From assembly GCA_963920525.1 (NCBI GenBank), contig OY986435.1, forward strand, positions 259,429,462 through 259,493,461: DNA of 64,000 nucleotides. The letters are read 5' to 3'. Under the pieces are notes generated by a model. That model saw nothing but the letters and a program-made list of their open reading frames with translations, made no database searches and was not told the DNA's origin. The position numbers and the translations under genes were made by a program. This document shows, in pieces, positions 21,252 through 33,180 of the stretch (position 1 is its first letter; every line of letters begins with the position of its first letter). Origin of the DNA: Dichetophora obliterata (Eukaryota; Arthropoda; Insecta; Diptera; Sciomyzidae).

Positions 21252-22850
21252 ATCTCGCTACCATTACATGTATCACTTGACTCATGCATGTTGCACGCAT
21301 GCAAGAGTACCTTCTGTTTAGCACCTGGCATTAGTTGTATAGTTTATTGGCAAACATATATATTAGCTTTTTGAAATTCGTTGTTGTTTTTCGAATATTC
21401 GCAAAAATCTTTTAGGAAATTTAAATAAAATTATTGAATAAAAAAAAAAATAAAAATAAAAAAAAAATAAATTTTGAATAAATGTTGATGCTTTATCTAT
21501 ACTATCAAAAACCAATTTACGATACCTTTCATATTTTTTTCGCAAAGGTAGAAGGTGGACTTAAATTTAAATTAAAAGCATCTAAGAACAATTTCTAATT
21601 TAATTTAATTAAATTGACATCTATGTAGTGATTACATCAAACAAGCATGGTACAAATTCTTTCTAATAAAATGATAGCAATTTTGTGCACTTTTGTGATA
21701 ACTGTTGCTTCCATCTTTTTCAGATGAGAGGAAGAGAAAAACCCTCTACCCAAGTCTCAAATACGCGATGTAAGCATAGATTAAAAATGGTCGATTGCCC
21801 ATTGCCAAGGAATTAAATGTGCAGTAAAGGCCAAATTCATGTAAAAAATGTTTGTTAAAAAATTTCATCCTTCAATATCCTTGGAAACTCAACACGAATT
21901 CATTTGAAAATATAACATTTTAAGAACTGAACATTTAAATTTTTAAAGGTATTGTCGAAATAATTAAAAAAGGACAATAGATAAGGTTGACTAGATAAAA
22001 TTAACAAAAAATCGTTAAAAGAAATTATCTTCTTTCATTTGATAACCAAAATTCCAATGTTTGGGTGGTTTTAAGAATTAATTTTTTTTTTGAAACAAAC
22101 TCTTTTGAAGAATTATGACGTTCTAGAGAAAAAGTAAGATTTACTATACTTCACCTTTGGTTTTGCATGGTTTACCTCTTGTGTGAAAATTTTGTTCGAT
22201 TCTATAGAGAAAGATCTTTGGTTTCCAAATTTTTTGAATAAATAACAAAAACGCATTTGTTTTTAATACATTCTCTTAAATTTTTAAAAATTTCATTGTA
22301 CAATCCCATATCGGTATGGAATCTTATTGACATCATAGTTGAGTAGATTTAATTTGTTACTATCATGCACATGCGAGTAGAGCGCAAACTAACTTAACAA
22401 CCACGTCAATATAAGGAACCCTTCAAACATTATTTAATGCCCTACTCAATTTCATTTAACTCTGCTAAACTTATACGAGCCATTTCCTAGGTACACGACA
22501 CCTTCTTTCTAACTCATAGCAGAGCCGCCCGAACGATGTCAAGCTCACTATGGCAAGCTCTAATTCACTTTCGGACATGTTTCAATGTCCTCTACCAAGC
22601 ATGTTACACTCTATATAAGCTCTATTCCACTCATTTCATTTCATTGCAACTGGATTACTTACAGCAGCTTGGAGCACATGATGCAATTATCCAGGCTGCC
22701 AGCTCTAAAATATTCTTGAGCTTTGCTATCACAGCACAGCACATATTGTTGTGCACTGTTGCATCTTTTACTTAACTTTTGATTACATACTTCTCTTTAT
22801 AGCTACCTCTTTTCCTCTCTAATTTATATGTCCTTTTTTCTGTCTTGCAG
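21252..22850. other. 3' part of the 15.4-kb dynein intron, no gene seen
   Basis: This is AT-rich with A/T runs near 21440-21480. GC content rises over the last 350 bp toward the acceptor TCTTGCAG at 22843-22850. The ORF 22536-22775 has no recognised motif. Confidence 0.6.
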
Positions 22851-24889
22851 GGCATGCTGTATGCAAACCACGAGACCTGCCCCAACTCAAACAGTCTGCT
22901 GCGTCTGTGGGTGCACGAATGTAATCGTGTGTATGGCGACAAGTTGGTCGACGTGACAGATATTTCTAATTATAGGAAGCTAATTCAAGAGATTGTACGC
23001 AAGGGCATCGAAAACTATAACGATGAAGTTGTCTTTAAGAGCCCCAACATCTTTTGTCACTTTGCCAAAGGTCTGTCTGACATCAAATACATGCCAATAC
23101 CTAACTGGGATCGCCTAAACAAGCTGCTCGAGGAAGCGCAAGATCGTTACAACGACTTTGTTGGTGCCATGAATTTGGTTCTTTTTGAAGATGCTATGGC
23201 ACATGTTTGCCGCATCAGTCGCATTTTGGAGTCCTCGCGAGGTTATGCTTTGCTCATTGGTGTCGGTGGTTCAGGCAAACAGTCTTTAACGCGTCTGGCC
23301 GCTTTCATCTCGTCACTTGATGTTTTCCAAATACAGCTGACCAAGGATTACAGTGTGAATGACTTGAAAACGAACATTGCTGGCTTGTATATGAAGTGTG
23401 GTGTAAAATCGACGCAGTGCTGTTTCCTCATGACCGACTCTGAGGTGGCCAGAGAACAGTTCTTGGTATTAGTCAATGATTTGTTAGCCTCGGGCGAAAT
23501 ACATGAACTGTTTGCCGATGATGAAGTAGAGAATGTAATCAATGCCGTCCGTAACGAAGTAAAGCAGTTAGGAATCTTTGATAGTCGTGAAAACTGCTGG
23601 AAGTACTTTATAGAGAAGGTGCGGGCCTATCTAAAGGTTGTGCTGTGCTTCTCACCCGTGGGCACGACGTTGCGAGTACGAGCGCGCAAGTTCCCTGCTC
23701 TAGTGAACTGCACCACCATCGATTGGTTCCACGAATGGCCAAAAGAAGCTTTAGAATCGGTGTCATTAAGATTCCTCTCAGACATAGATGTCTTGCCGAA
23801 AACCCTTGGCAAGCCTGTTTCAAGATTTATGGCCTACGTACACAATACAGTAAACGATATCTCGAAAGTGTATCTGGCAAACGACAAACGTTACAACTAC
23901 ACGACACCTAAATCTTTCCTCGAGTTGATCAGTCTATATACCAAGCTGCTGAAGGAGAAGGTCAAAGCCAATCAAGATCGTCGTGTGAGGCTGGAAAACG
24001 GTTTAATTAAGCTTGCTAGCTGCTCCAAAGAAGTCGATGCTATGCAAGATGTGCTCAAGGTTCAAGAAGTTGAGCTGAAAATTAAAAACGATGAAGCCAA
24101 CAACCTGATCAAAGTTGTGAGCGCTGAGAATGAGAAAGTGTCAAAGGAGCGTGCCTTTGCTACCAAAGAAGAGCGAAATGTGCGCCAAATAGAGGAGGAC
24201 GTTACGACCAAGGCAAAGTTGTGTGAGGAGGATTTCCGCAAAGCACAGCCCGCCTTAATTGCTGCCCAAGAAGCTCTAAATACGCTAAACAAAAACAATC
24301 TGACTGAGCTGAAATCCTTTGGCTCGCCTCCCGAAGCAGTCGTAAGTGTTTGTGCTGCAGTCTTGGTACTCTTTTCACAGAAAGGCAAAATACCTAAGGA
24401 TCGCAGCTGGAAGTCGTGTCGTGTCATTATGGGCAATGTGGATAAGTTCCTGAATGATCTAGTCAACTACGATAAGAAACACATACATCCGGATGTTATC
24501 AAAGCATTGCAGCCCTACATAACCGATCCCAATTTTAATCCGGAAATAATTTTGGCCAAGTCCACAGCTGCTGCCGGTCTTTGTTCATGGGTCATCAACA
24601 TAAATCGTTTTTACGATGTTTATCTTATTGTGGAACCTAAGGAACGTGCGCTCATAGAATCCGAGCAAGAGCTGCAAGATGCACGTGACAAATTGACAGC
24701 ACTTAACAATCGTCTAGCCGAGCTGGAAGAGCAGCTAAATGTTCTTCAAATGGAATACGATGATGCTCTGAGCAAGAAGCAAAAGTGTCAGGATGAAGCC
24801 GATAAAACGGCTTTTACCATTGATCTGGCCAATCGCCTGATTGGAGGATTAGCCTCGGAGAAAATACGTTGGTCCGAGTCAGTGACCAG
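22851..24889 (+). CDS. Axonemal dynein heavy chain, exon 5 of 7 (AAA4, stalk and microtubule-binding domain, AAA5 start)
   Basis: This exon is 679 codons plus 2 bases. It starts GMLYANHETCP after TTGCAG. Landmarks in order: LRLWVHECNRVYGDKLVD, the AAA4 Walker A GVGGSGKQSLTRLA (about 23259), YSVNDLKTNIAGLY, CCFLMTDSEV, ENCWKYFIEKVR, LVNCTTIDWFHEWPKEAL, YTTPKSFLELISLYTKLL. Next come the first stalk helix (KEVDAMQDVLKVQEVELK), the microtubule-binding domain (NKNNLTELKSFGSPPEAV, VIMGNVDKFLNDLVNYDK), and the returning stalk helix (ALIESEQELQDARDKLTALN). It ends at ASEKIRWSESVT, the entry to AAA5. The stalk tip contacts the B-tubule of the neighbouring doublet. The frame is intact. Confidence 0.96.
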
Positions 24890-24958
24890 GTATGTTCATA
24901 TGCTTCTAGGAGTGTGTAATGTTGAAATAATTTTAACTATTTTCCTCCTTCCCAACAG
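24890..24958 (+). other. Short dynein intron (69 bp)
   Basis: The donor is GTATGT and the acceptor CCCAACAG. It splits an AGT codon, joining SVT to SLKSSQVSLPGDMLL. Confidence 0.92.
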
Positions 24959-25097
24959 TTTAAAGTCAAGCCAGGTTTCACTGCCAGGCGACATGCTGCT
25001 TATATCCTGTTTTATTTCCTATGTGGGCTGTTTCACACGCATCTATCGCACGGAGTTACAAACTAAAATGTGGCTTCCGACATTTAAACAAAGTGAG
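24959..25097 (+). CDS. Axonemal dynein heavy chain, exon 6 of 7 (AAA5)
   Basis: This exon is one base plus 46 codons. It encodes LPGDMLLISCFISYVGCFTR, then IYRTELQTKMWLPTFKQSE. The motif GD.LL...F.SY.G.FT..YR is diagnostic for the start of AAA5 in dynein heavy chains. A GTGAGT donor follows 25097 in phase 0. The continuation [14 protein letters not shown] is 10.4 kb away at 35475. Confidence 0.93.
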
Positions 25098-25786
25098 GTG
25101 AGTTACAGTTTATTCGACACACAAAAGCGCGCTGCATATTACTTGGTTTGTGAATTGGTAGCTTCACAATTTTTGGTTTATATTGAAAAAAAATGTGCTG
25201 TGATGTGCCCAACGTGTTCTTAAATACATCGCATTTTAAAATAAATTTGATTCTAATGGTCAAAAGTCAGCTATACTAATTGCTTATTTTTTTATTTTCA
25301 AAACTGTGCCGTTATATGCTTAAATTGTGCTACAACCCAGTAAAAAAAGTGCTTCTAAAGGAAGCCTAATTTGAAGGGAAAGTCTTGAATTCAATCCCTC
25401 CCACTTTCATACCCAGAAGGCATTCTTTTAACATATGCATGTCGTTGGAAGGAATGCTTTCCTTAATCTTCTTTAGAAGTGCTTTCAGAACTTTTTCAAT
25501 GGAAGATTTCATTGAAGCCTTCAATGAAAGGATTCTAGTAGGTTTTTTCCAGAAGAACTTTAAGAAGGCATTTCATGGAATGGAATGGTTTTTGTGATTT
25601 GGGGGTTAAAAAAATCCCTGGGGAAAATATACCTTTAACCGACATTCTCTCGAGCTTGGTGTTGGAAATGAGAATATCCTTTTTCCTGATTTCCAAAGCA
25701 TTTTGGTGTCGGAAGTAGTAAGTGAATGGGCTTATTTGGGGGTTTAAAAAATCAAATGAAAAATTTTTAAAATATTATATGATAAT

Positions 25787-26742
25787 CAGGGCTAGGATTT
25801 CGATGACATGTCATCTTTTTTTTTGCCTTCTAAGACATTTCCTGGTTATCTAGAACGTCCATTTATCTTTCCTAAATTCCAAATACGAAAAGTTTTTAGG
25901 TCATTTTATCGTAATTTTGTGTCGGTTTTAGTTTTTAGGTCATTTTACTAAATTTAGAGCATTTTTTGGTAATTTTTAGCGATTTTTGAGTAATTTAATT
26001 GTCATTTTTAGACATTTTTAATTTTTAAAACATTTTTCGGGTTTTTAGGTAATTTTAGCGAAATTTTAATAGAATTTTTTTCGTTTTTTTCGTATAAAAA
26101 AAAATATAAAAATGTAATTTTTTAAACATATTCCTTTAACAATAGTCTTTTCAATCAAAAGAAAAGACCTATTATTACCTATCGAATAAGGAGTAGCTTT
26201 GTTTATAGACCTCGAGGAAAAAATAACTCTGCGCGTGGTGAAACTGACGAAAGGTTATGTAAAAAGATGAAACAAGTGTTTGTAAAAAGCTCAAAATATG
26301 CTAGTTTTAATTAACTCTATTTTTATGCTCTATTGCTGAAATATTAGGGGGTACAAATTTTAATACTATGAATTTAAAAGAGGAACTTACACGCGATGAC
26401 ATATCGTCTTTTAAATATTTTCCTATCGTCAGTGCAGAAGTAGAAAGAAGTTTTTCTGTTTACAAAAACATTTTGACAGACAATCGACGTTCCTTCAATT
26501 TAAGTAACTTAAAAATGTACTATGTATTATACTGTAACGCTATGCATTAAAATTTTAGATTTAGTAATGTTTTATGTGTAAAGCTTTTTTTTTTATTTTT
26601 TTACGTAATTGTTTGCGTTTTTAGGTAATTTTTGTCAGTTTTAATTGACAGAAAAGGTCATTTTCTGAAGTTTTTAGGTCATTTTTGTCATTTTTTTAGG
26701 TCATTTTCTGCAGTTTTTTAGGTTATCAAAATCCAAGCCCTG
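25787..26742 (+). mobile_element. hAT-type element, 956 bp, CAGGGCTNGGATTT ends
   Basis: The left end CAGGGCTAGGATTTCGATGAC and the right end GTTATCAAAATCCAAGCCCTG are inverted with four mismatches. Flanks are 8 bp with one mismatch (ATGATAAT at 25779-25786, ATTATAAT at 26743-26750), as expected for hAT. Both sub-terminal zones repeat TTTTAGGTCATTTT many times, probably transposase-binding repeats. It is internally deleted: only a C-terminal transposase stub remains. Confidence 0.85.
26368..26550 (+). pseudogene. hAT transposase C-terminal stub
   Basis: It encodes SSFKYFPIVSAEVERSFSVY, then KNILTDNRRSFNLSNLKMYY, ending at a stop after CNAMH. This is the hAT C-terminal dimerisation motif (P..S..VERSFS.YK..L.D.R..F...NLK.Y). 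It lacks the BED finger and the catalytic part, so it is a remnant inside the 956-bp element. Confidence 0.8.
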
Positions 26743-26894
26743 ATTATAATTATATATAATTTATTTACTTTAATTGAATATAAATGCCATTTAAATGTCT
26801 TCTAGTTATAAGAATGCCTCTTGAAAGAACTTCTTTACTAGGCTAAGTGAAGCACAGTCTGATCTATAGTCTGGAGGCAGTTTATCAAAAATTT

Positions 26895-27870
26895 TGCTGG
26901 AAATGCGGCGAAGAAACTAGAATATGCTAAACCAACTGTATATTTCAATAGAGATATAATTTGAACAAAATAAGTATAAAAGGTTAAGTGAATAATGCTA
27001 TATTCTATACCAGTGATGCTCAGCTTGTCTCTTACGAGTTGACTTCAAGCCAGTGCTGCCAACTTTTCAATTCTTAAATCCACCAAAAAGGCTTAGCTAT
27101 TTCTTCAAAAATCTGCCAGACTTATAAGGTTTTCAAAAATATAAAACAACAAATTAAATTCAAAAATTAAACTATATTCTGAACTGTCAGTCAATTTAAT
27201 TTTTAAAAAAGACTTTACTTTACAGGTTTACACAAATTTAAAATACTTAAATTTAGCTTATTTAACGAATCTAACTTCTAATCTACTTGTACCATTTAAT
27301 CACATATTGAGATCATATTCTATTAAATTTTTAGGTAAATTTGGTACTTCTGAAATTAAAAAAAAAACACCAAGAAATGCACCAAGCACCAAACCTCATT
27401 TTTCTTGCGCCAAAATTTTCAAAACTCACCAAATCTGGTGGAAAAGCACTAAGTTGGCAACAGTGCGCCGATCTCGCTGAGTGTTTGTGCGTATTGATGT
27501 ATATTTGAGAATGACCCCTTTTACATTGATCAAGACTTGAAGTCAAGTTTTTTTGACGTTCTCTTTTAAACTTGACGAAAGCTTTAACATTGGTCAAGAC
27601 TTAAATTCAAGTTCTTGTCTTCTTTTCTTGTTTTCTAAAAATATAACGAGATAGGTAGCTAGCAAATGAATTATAGTTTATAAAAATTTGCAAACTGAAT
27701 TTTATTTTTTTACCACGATGGAAACTTTGCCCCAGGAACTATACCTTTAAAACGAATTCTAATGCCCCAACTTTTGACTTTTGTCCCGTAGGGTCAAATT
27801 TTTAAAAATCCCTCTTTGACCCATTTAAAGTGCCCCAATCGAGTCCAAATGTATGACCGACCCCCACTAG
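26895..27870. other. Intron DNA, no gene seen
   Basis: AT-rich DNA with a short repeated phrase on TTGATCAAGACTTGAAGTCAAG near 27525-27545 and 27590-27612. No coding motif was recognised. Confidence 0.55.
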
Positions 27871-28030
27871 CTTTGGAGGGCCGATCCACCCATACCAGTG
27901 GAACACCCCCTGGAATCCCCTGGGGGGTTCCCCATTCAAACATTTGAAAAAATCACCATTTTTGGCACTTTACATGAAAAAATCAGCGAAATGGGGTCGC
28001 CACTGGCATGGATGGATCGGCCCTCCAAAG
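27871..28030. repeat. GC-rich hairpin, 31-nt arms
   Basis: The left arm 27871-27901 (CTTTGGAGGGCCGATCCACC then CATACCAGTGG) pairs with the right arm 28000-28030 with only two mismatches. The loop of about 98 bases holds a second inverted stretch around CCCCTGG...CCAGGGG-like sequence (27908-27931). It stands out as GC-rich in an AT-rich intron. It could be the end pair of a MITE or a transcribed hairpin. No TE family was recognised. Confidence 0.7.
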
Positions 28031-30177
28031 TAAACTCGAAGTAAAAGACTCGAAAAACAATCCTGATTTCAAAACCAATCCAAAACACTATACTCATTTT
28101 AGCTGGTTTGCCGCCATTGTTTGATATGCATTTGGGCCAACGCAGTGAAAAAGAGATATACTCTGGCACTATCACCAATCTAGGTGATAGTGTGAGTTCA
28201 GTCTAATTTCAAATCAGGAAGCCACGTGAGCACGTAAATCACATTTAGATTTAAAATTAAAATATTGAATAATTAAAAAGGAAGTTTTAAAAACGATTCA
28301 TATTTGATGGTGCTTACTTTATAAAACATAATATCGAGACTAAAAGGAGAAACAGAACAATCTCAATTACCGATATTACATTGCTATAAAACTGCGTTAG
28401 GTAAATATAATAGGATGAAGTTAAATTGATTTAATTACTTAAATGTAATATAATTTTCCGTTTTTAGACGTCTGCCGAATCAGAAAAATTAATCATGTTG
28501 AAGTTATTATTGAAATCACTGCATATACATCGTAAAGGTTCATGAAGAGCGTAATTAGAATTGCACTGACTCAACTTGAAAAACAGAAAATGTCTAGTGT
28601 CTCTATTTGGAATATTAAAATTTAGAGATGAGGTGAAACATTCCGAATTAATCCCGTGACGAAGTAATTTATACAGAAACATGACATTAAGCATCATTCT
28701 TCTGCTTCTTAGGGAAGGCAGTAAAATAATCTTAAGGCGTATTTCATACGATGTAAGCATAATATTGGGATTCCGACGACTATGACGTAATGCAAAAAGT
28801 AACAACTGCTTTTAAACGGATTCTATGGCGTCGATGTAGACATTATATTGTGGGTTCCATATAACTGATGCATATTCAAGAATTGGAATACGAAAGAGGT
28901 ATATAATAATTTAGTAGTAAAAGGATTACTGAATCCTTTAGCCCATCTTTTAATGAAACCAAGGACTCCTGTTGTCTTATTTATCACCATATTAACGTGG
29001 AGATTGAAGCAAAGTTTTGAATCCATAATAACACCAAGATCGAGAAAACTGGAAACTATTTCTAAACTAGTGTTATTTATAGTGTAATTTTTGTTATTAG
29101 CAGATCTACGCGAGAATGTCATTTGCTTACATTTTTTTAAGTTAAGATTTAATATATATAAGCTACACCAGTCCACAAGTCTATTTAGATCAGATTGTAA
29201 AAGATGTCGTTCTTCGGGTGATTTGTAACAAAGAAAAAGTTTCACTTCGTCAGCGTACATTAAGACGTTACAGTGTTTTATTACCGAAGGAAGATCATTA
29301 ATGAATAGTAAAAACAAAACCGGTCCAAGAAGACTGCCCTGAGGAACGCCAGAAGTTACCGAAATACTTTTTGAAAGAGAATTCTTGTATAAAACTTTTT
29401 GAGTATGTCTAGATAAATACGAATTTATCCAATTTAATAATATGACAGGAAACCTAATGAGGTGGAGTTTTTTCAAAAGAAGCTTATGATTAACATTGTC
29501 GAAGGCTTTGCTGAAGTTCGTATAGATAACATCAGTCTGCAGTCCCAAAGTAAAACCATTTATAACACGCGTAGTAAACTCTAGGAGGTTTGTTGTAGTA
29601 GACCTACCCTTCAGAAAACCATATTGAGACAGAAATGATGGAAGACACGGAGTGGGTTAATTGATCAGTTATAATTTTCTCAAATAACTTAGGGATTGCA
29701 CTTAATTGTGCAATACCTCGATAGTAAGATACATCTATCTTGAAGCCAGGTATAATATAAAACTCCTTCCATATAATAGGAAAATAACCACTTTGCAAGG
29801 AAATATTAAAAATGTTTGCTAGAGGAGTACACAGGTTTGTAGCACATTGGCTTAAAATACAGCTCGAAATTTCATCAGGGCTGGTTGTAAAAGAGGATTT
29901 TACATGTCGGAGATAACACATATCAATATTTGGGTCTATTAAAGGAGTTTCAAAAGAGTTAACTGGCGGGAGAAAAGGATACACCGTACTAGTATTAAAT
30001 GGTATATCGGAGTAAGTTGATTTAAAGAAGTTTGCAAACATATTAGAAATTACATTGCCACAAGATGATTCTTCCTGATTGAATTTCATAAGGGGTGGAA
30101 AGCTGGAGGCTTTATGTTTTGAGTAAACAAAACTATAGAGAAGTTTTGGATTATCCTTAAACTTAGATTTTATGATA

Positions 30178-31457
30178 TTTGGAATTAATTTTAAATGTTT
30201 TTTTCGGTTTTTGAGCATTTATTTAGAAACAACGGTACAATGTATATTATTCAAAGTATTGTCCATCGTTAGCTACAACATTTTCCCATCTTTCTGGCAG
30301 CATATGGATTCCGCGCCGGAAGAACGATTCGTCTTTTGAGGCAATCCACGAATCGACCCATTTTTTGGTATCCTCGTAAGAAGTGAAGCGCTGCTCAGCC
30401 AAGCCATGCGTCATCGATCTGAATAGGTGGTAGTCGGAAGGGGCTATGTCTGGGCTATAAGGCGGGTGGGGTAGCACATCCCAATTCAGCGCCTCCAACG
30501 TTTCCTTGACGGTTCTTGCAACATGTGGCCGTGCGTTGTCATGTTGAAAAACCACTTTGTCGTGTCTTTTGGCATATTCCGGCCGTTTAACCTTTAATCC
30601 TCGGCTCAATTGCATCAATTGTTGTTGGTAGCGTTCCCCAGTGATGGTTTCGTTAGGTTTTAGCAGCTCATAGTACACGACACCCTTCTGATCCCACCAA
30701 ATACACAGCATAAGCTTGGCGCCATGAATATTCGGCTTGGCCCTCGATGTTGATGCATGGCCGGGTGGTCCACACGATTTTTTTCGCTTAGGATTATCGT
30801 AATGGATCCACTTTTCATCGCCAGTGACAATACGATGCAAAAAACTCTTCCTTTTATGCCGTTGAAGCAGTTGTTCGCACATGCAAAATCGCCGTTCAAC
30901 GTCTCTCGGCTTCAACTGGTACGGCACCCAATTTCCTTGCTTTTGAATCATTCCCATGGCCTTCAAGCGTTTGCCGACCGTTGATAAGTCGACTCCCAAT
31001 GATTCTGACAATTCTTGAAGGGTTTGACACGGGTCCTCATCGAGCAAAGCCTCCAATTCCTCATCTTCAAACTTTTTCGGCTGGCCCGGACGCTATTTGT
31101 CTTCCGTATCAAAATCACCACTTTTAAACCGACGGAACCAGTACTCACAAGTAGAAATCGATGGAGCATAGTCCCCGTAAGCCTCAGTAAGCGTGCGTTG
31201 TGCTTCAACCGCTTTTTTCTTCAAATGGAAGCACAAAAGTAAACCTTCCCGCAAATTGCGTTTTGTTGGAACGAAAGTCGACATGTTCACAGAGAAAAAA
31301 ATATATGTTGTTTACACTTCAGTGGAATGACACATACTAAAAAATGAAGCTTAGACAATGTGCTTTGAAATGAATATAGTCACAGGTGTGCCCGATGCGA
31401 TCTATTGATAGTTACGCCATCTCTTAGAAAACCTTTAAAACTAATTCCAACCCCCAA
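30178..31457 (-). mobile_element. mariner element 2 (1280 bp), inserted in the LINE
   Basis: It is nearly identical to mariner 1. TA flanks it at 30176-30177 and 31458-31459. The right inverted repeat is intact (ends AACCCCCAA). The left repeat has lost 6 bp: TTGGGGGTTGG has become TTTGG. The other length differences are one base in each of two homopolymer runs. Its orientation is the same as element 1. LINE coding sequence continues on both sides. Confidence 0.93.
30247..31284 (-). pseudogene. mariner transposase with a premature stop
   Basis: This is the same 1038-base frame as mariner 1, starting MSTFVPTKRN at 31284. At 31093-31095 the codon GAG (Glu in DTEDKERPG) has become TAG, ending the protein inside the DNA-binding domain. 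The rest stays open to 30247 and keeps VTGDEKW, FQHDNARPH and SPDIAPSDYH. There are a few amino-acid differences from copy 1, for example SWGPPG to SCGPPG and IIIGERY to TITGERY. It is not expected to make active transposase. Confidence 0.93.
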
Positions 31458-33180
31458 TAATTATATAAGCAGAATAGCATTGTTTAGTTAATAGTTGATA
31501 TCTATAACGACAAGAAGAATAGGTAGCAAAGTCTAAACTAGAACCAGACATTTTATATTTTTTAAATAAACGATTTTTTAAATGTTTTAGTGCCTTTAGA
31601 TCATTTGTTAGCCAGGGTGGATTTAAAGGATTGGAGCAACACTTTTTTTTGGGGGCGGACAGTAAGAAACACCTTTGCATAGTATCATTGAAAAACTGTA
31701 CCGAAGATTCGACATCATATTCATGTTATACAAAATTAATAAAATTTTTTTAAAATTATAAACTTTTTTATTTCGCTCATCAGCAGTTACTTTATCTTCT
31801 TTTTCGTGGGAGAGTAGAACTGTTATTTCAAGAGTTGGATGATGTACATCTTCTGGAAGAGATACGGAATTCGAACAATGGAGATTAACAGAAGTGCATC
31901 TATCTACAAATACAAGGTCTAGGGTTCTGTGGTTTATATTTAAAATATCATGACTTGTTGAAGACACAGATCAGATAGCTTATCTAAGAAATCCTTTATC
32001 CAACCACTATTGGAAACAAGTGTAAGAAATGAAGAATCGTCAGACGATCTCCAAGTCACAAAAGGTAGGTTAAAATCACCCAGCACAATAAGAACGTCTT
32101 TATTTTTTAACAAATTATGAACTTTTTCGATGGCGTGTATATGTTTTAAATAAATTGTTAAGTCACATTTAGGAGGAATGTGAGAGCAGGTAACATAAAT
32201 AATACTATTATTTTATTTAACTGCAACACAAATTAACTCAATGTCACTGATGTCAAGAATTGTCAATTCGTCAGTTACAAGCGAGTTTTGAACAGCTATC
32301 AAAACACCATCTCCAATCTTATCATGAAGATCTTTACCAAAAATTTGATATTTATTGCACATTATTTATTATGAGCGAAGCCAAGTCTCTGTAAAAATTA
32401 TAATGTTATATTCGAAATCAAAACTTTTTATGAACACATCGATAAGTTTGGAGTTAAGACCCTTGACATTTTGGTACACAAGCTCTAATTTAGACTTGCG
32501 TTTTATTAATCGTTTTTTGGATGAAATTCAGTGCTATTTCGGGGATGCAATAAATGGCTTAGGTGGAACAGAAACCTGAGAAGTAAGAGGAACAACCTGT
32601 GAATCGACCAGAAGTAGTGAAAGAGAAACAGTTTGGGCATAAGACATGACTGGTATTGAAGGTGGAGGTGCCAGCACTGGCAAAGGAGCAAAAATCCATA
32701 TATTTGCTGTATTCGAAGTAGAAGCTAAAATAGGTGGAGGGGCTGTTATACCACAAATGTCCATGTCATCAGCAATGTCATGTACAGAAAAATGTAGAGT
32801 TGGAGTTGAATCCGTTTGCTTACTACCCAAAGACATATGTTTTTTCCACTTGGGTAAAGAAATTGACTTTTAAATATATTTAAAATCGTCGAAAAGATAC
32901 TGGTATTTATAAAATTTTGCAGAAAGCGAAGAAAGTTCCTAACTTATTTCAGAGAAGCCTTGCTTCGTCTGCTTGAAAAGCTTGTAGAAGTTTATGTCAG
33001 CCTTTATTTTCCTCAATACAATCCGCAACTCGACCTGTCACGCCTGCACATTTGATATGAACAGCATTATCACATAACCAATATGATAAAAACCGCTCAG
33101 TTTCACCTCTTACAGAGCAGTCAGGCTTAGCACAAATCATATTAAAACAATGCAAGATAAAAGGACGAAAATATGGCAAG

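Larger units (their letters stand above)
25337..26890 (+). repeat. Dispersed repeat copy, interrupted by a hAT element
   Basis: The two outer parts (25337-25778 and about 26751-26880) match, in reverse order and strand, the region 44390-45040. Shared phrases include GAAGGGAAAGTCTTGAA, TTCAATGGAAGATTT, TTCAATGAAAGGATT, AACTTTAAGAAG and AATGCCATTTAAAT. The ends begin near CCCAGTAAAAAAAGTGCTTC. The family is not recognised and it has no coding content. The middle was split by the hAT at 25787-26742. Confidence 0.75.
28464..33180 (-). pseudogene. CR1/Jockey-group LINE, degenerate, split by mariner 2
   Basis: Minus strand, 5' to 3': a Cys/His zinc-finger segment (33005-33135, CAKPDCSVRGE, HIKCAGVTGR); a Pro-rich ORF1 or linker (32534-32836); an endonuclease (about 31620-32400, with VLGDFNLPFVTW); then ORF2 continuing at 31441-31680 (YKMSGSS, RYRYQLLTKQCYSAYI). 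Mariner 2 interrupts it, and it resumes at 30175 with NIIKSKFKDNPKLLYSFVYS. The reverse transcriptase (28464-29548) has YTNFSKAFDNVNH, GVPQGSLLGPVLF and YADEVKLF. The catalytic YADD is YADE here. Multiple frameshifts confirm it is dead. Confidence 0.88.

Noticed and set aside
22536..22775. 79-codon ORF just before dynein exon 5
   Set aside because: It is not in frame with an acceptor, has no dynein motif, and the family sequence is complete without it.
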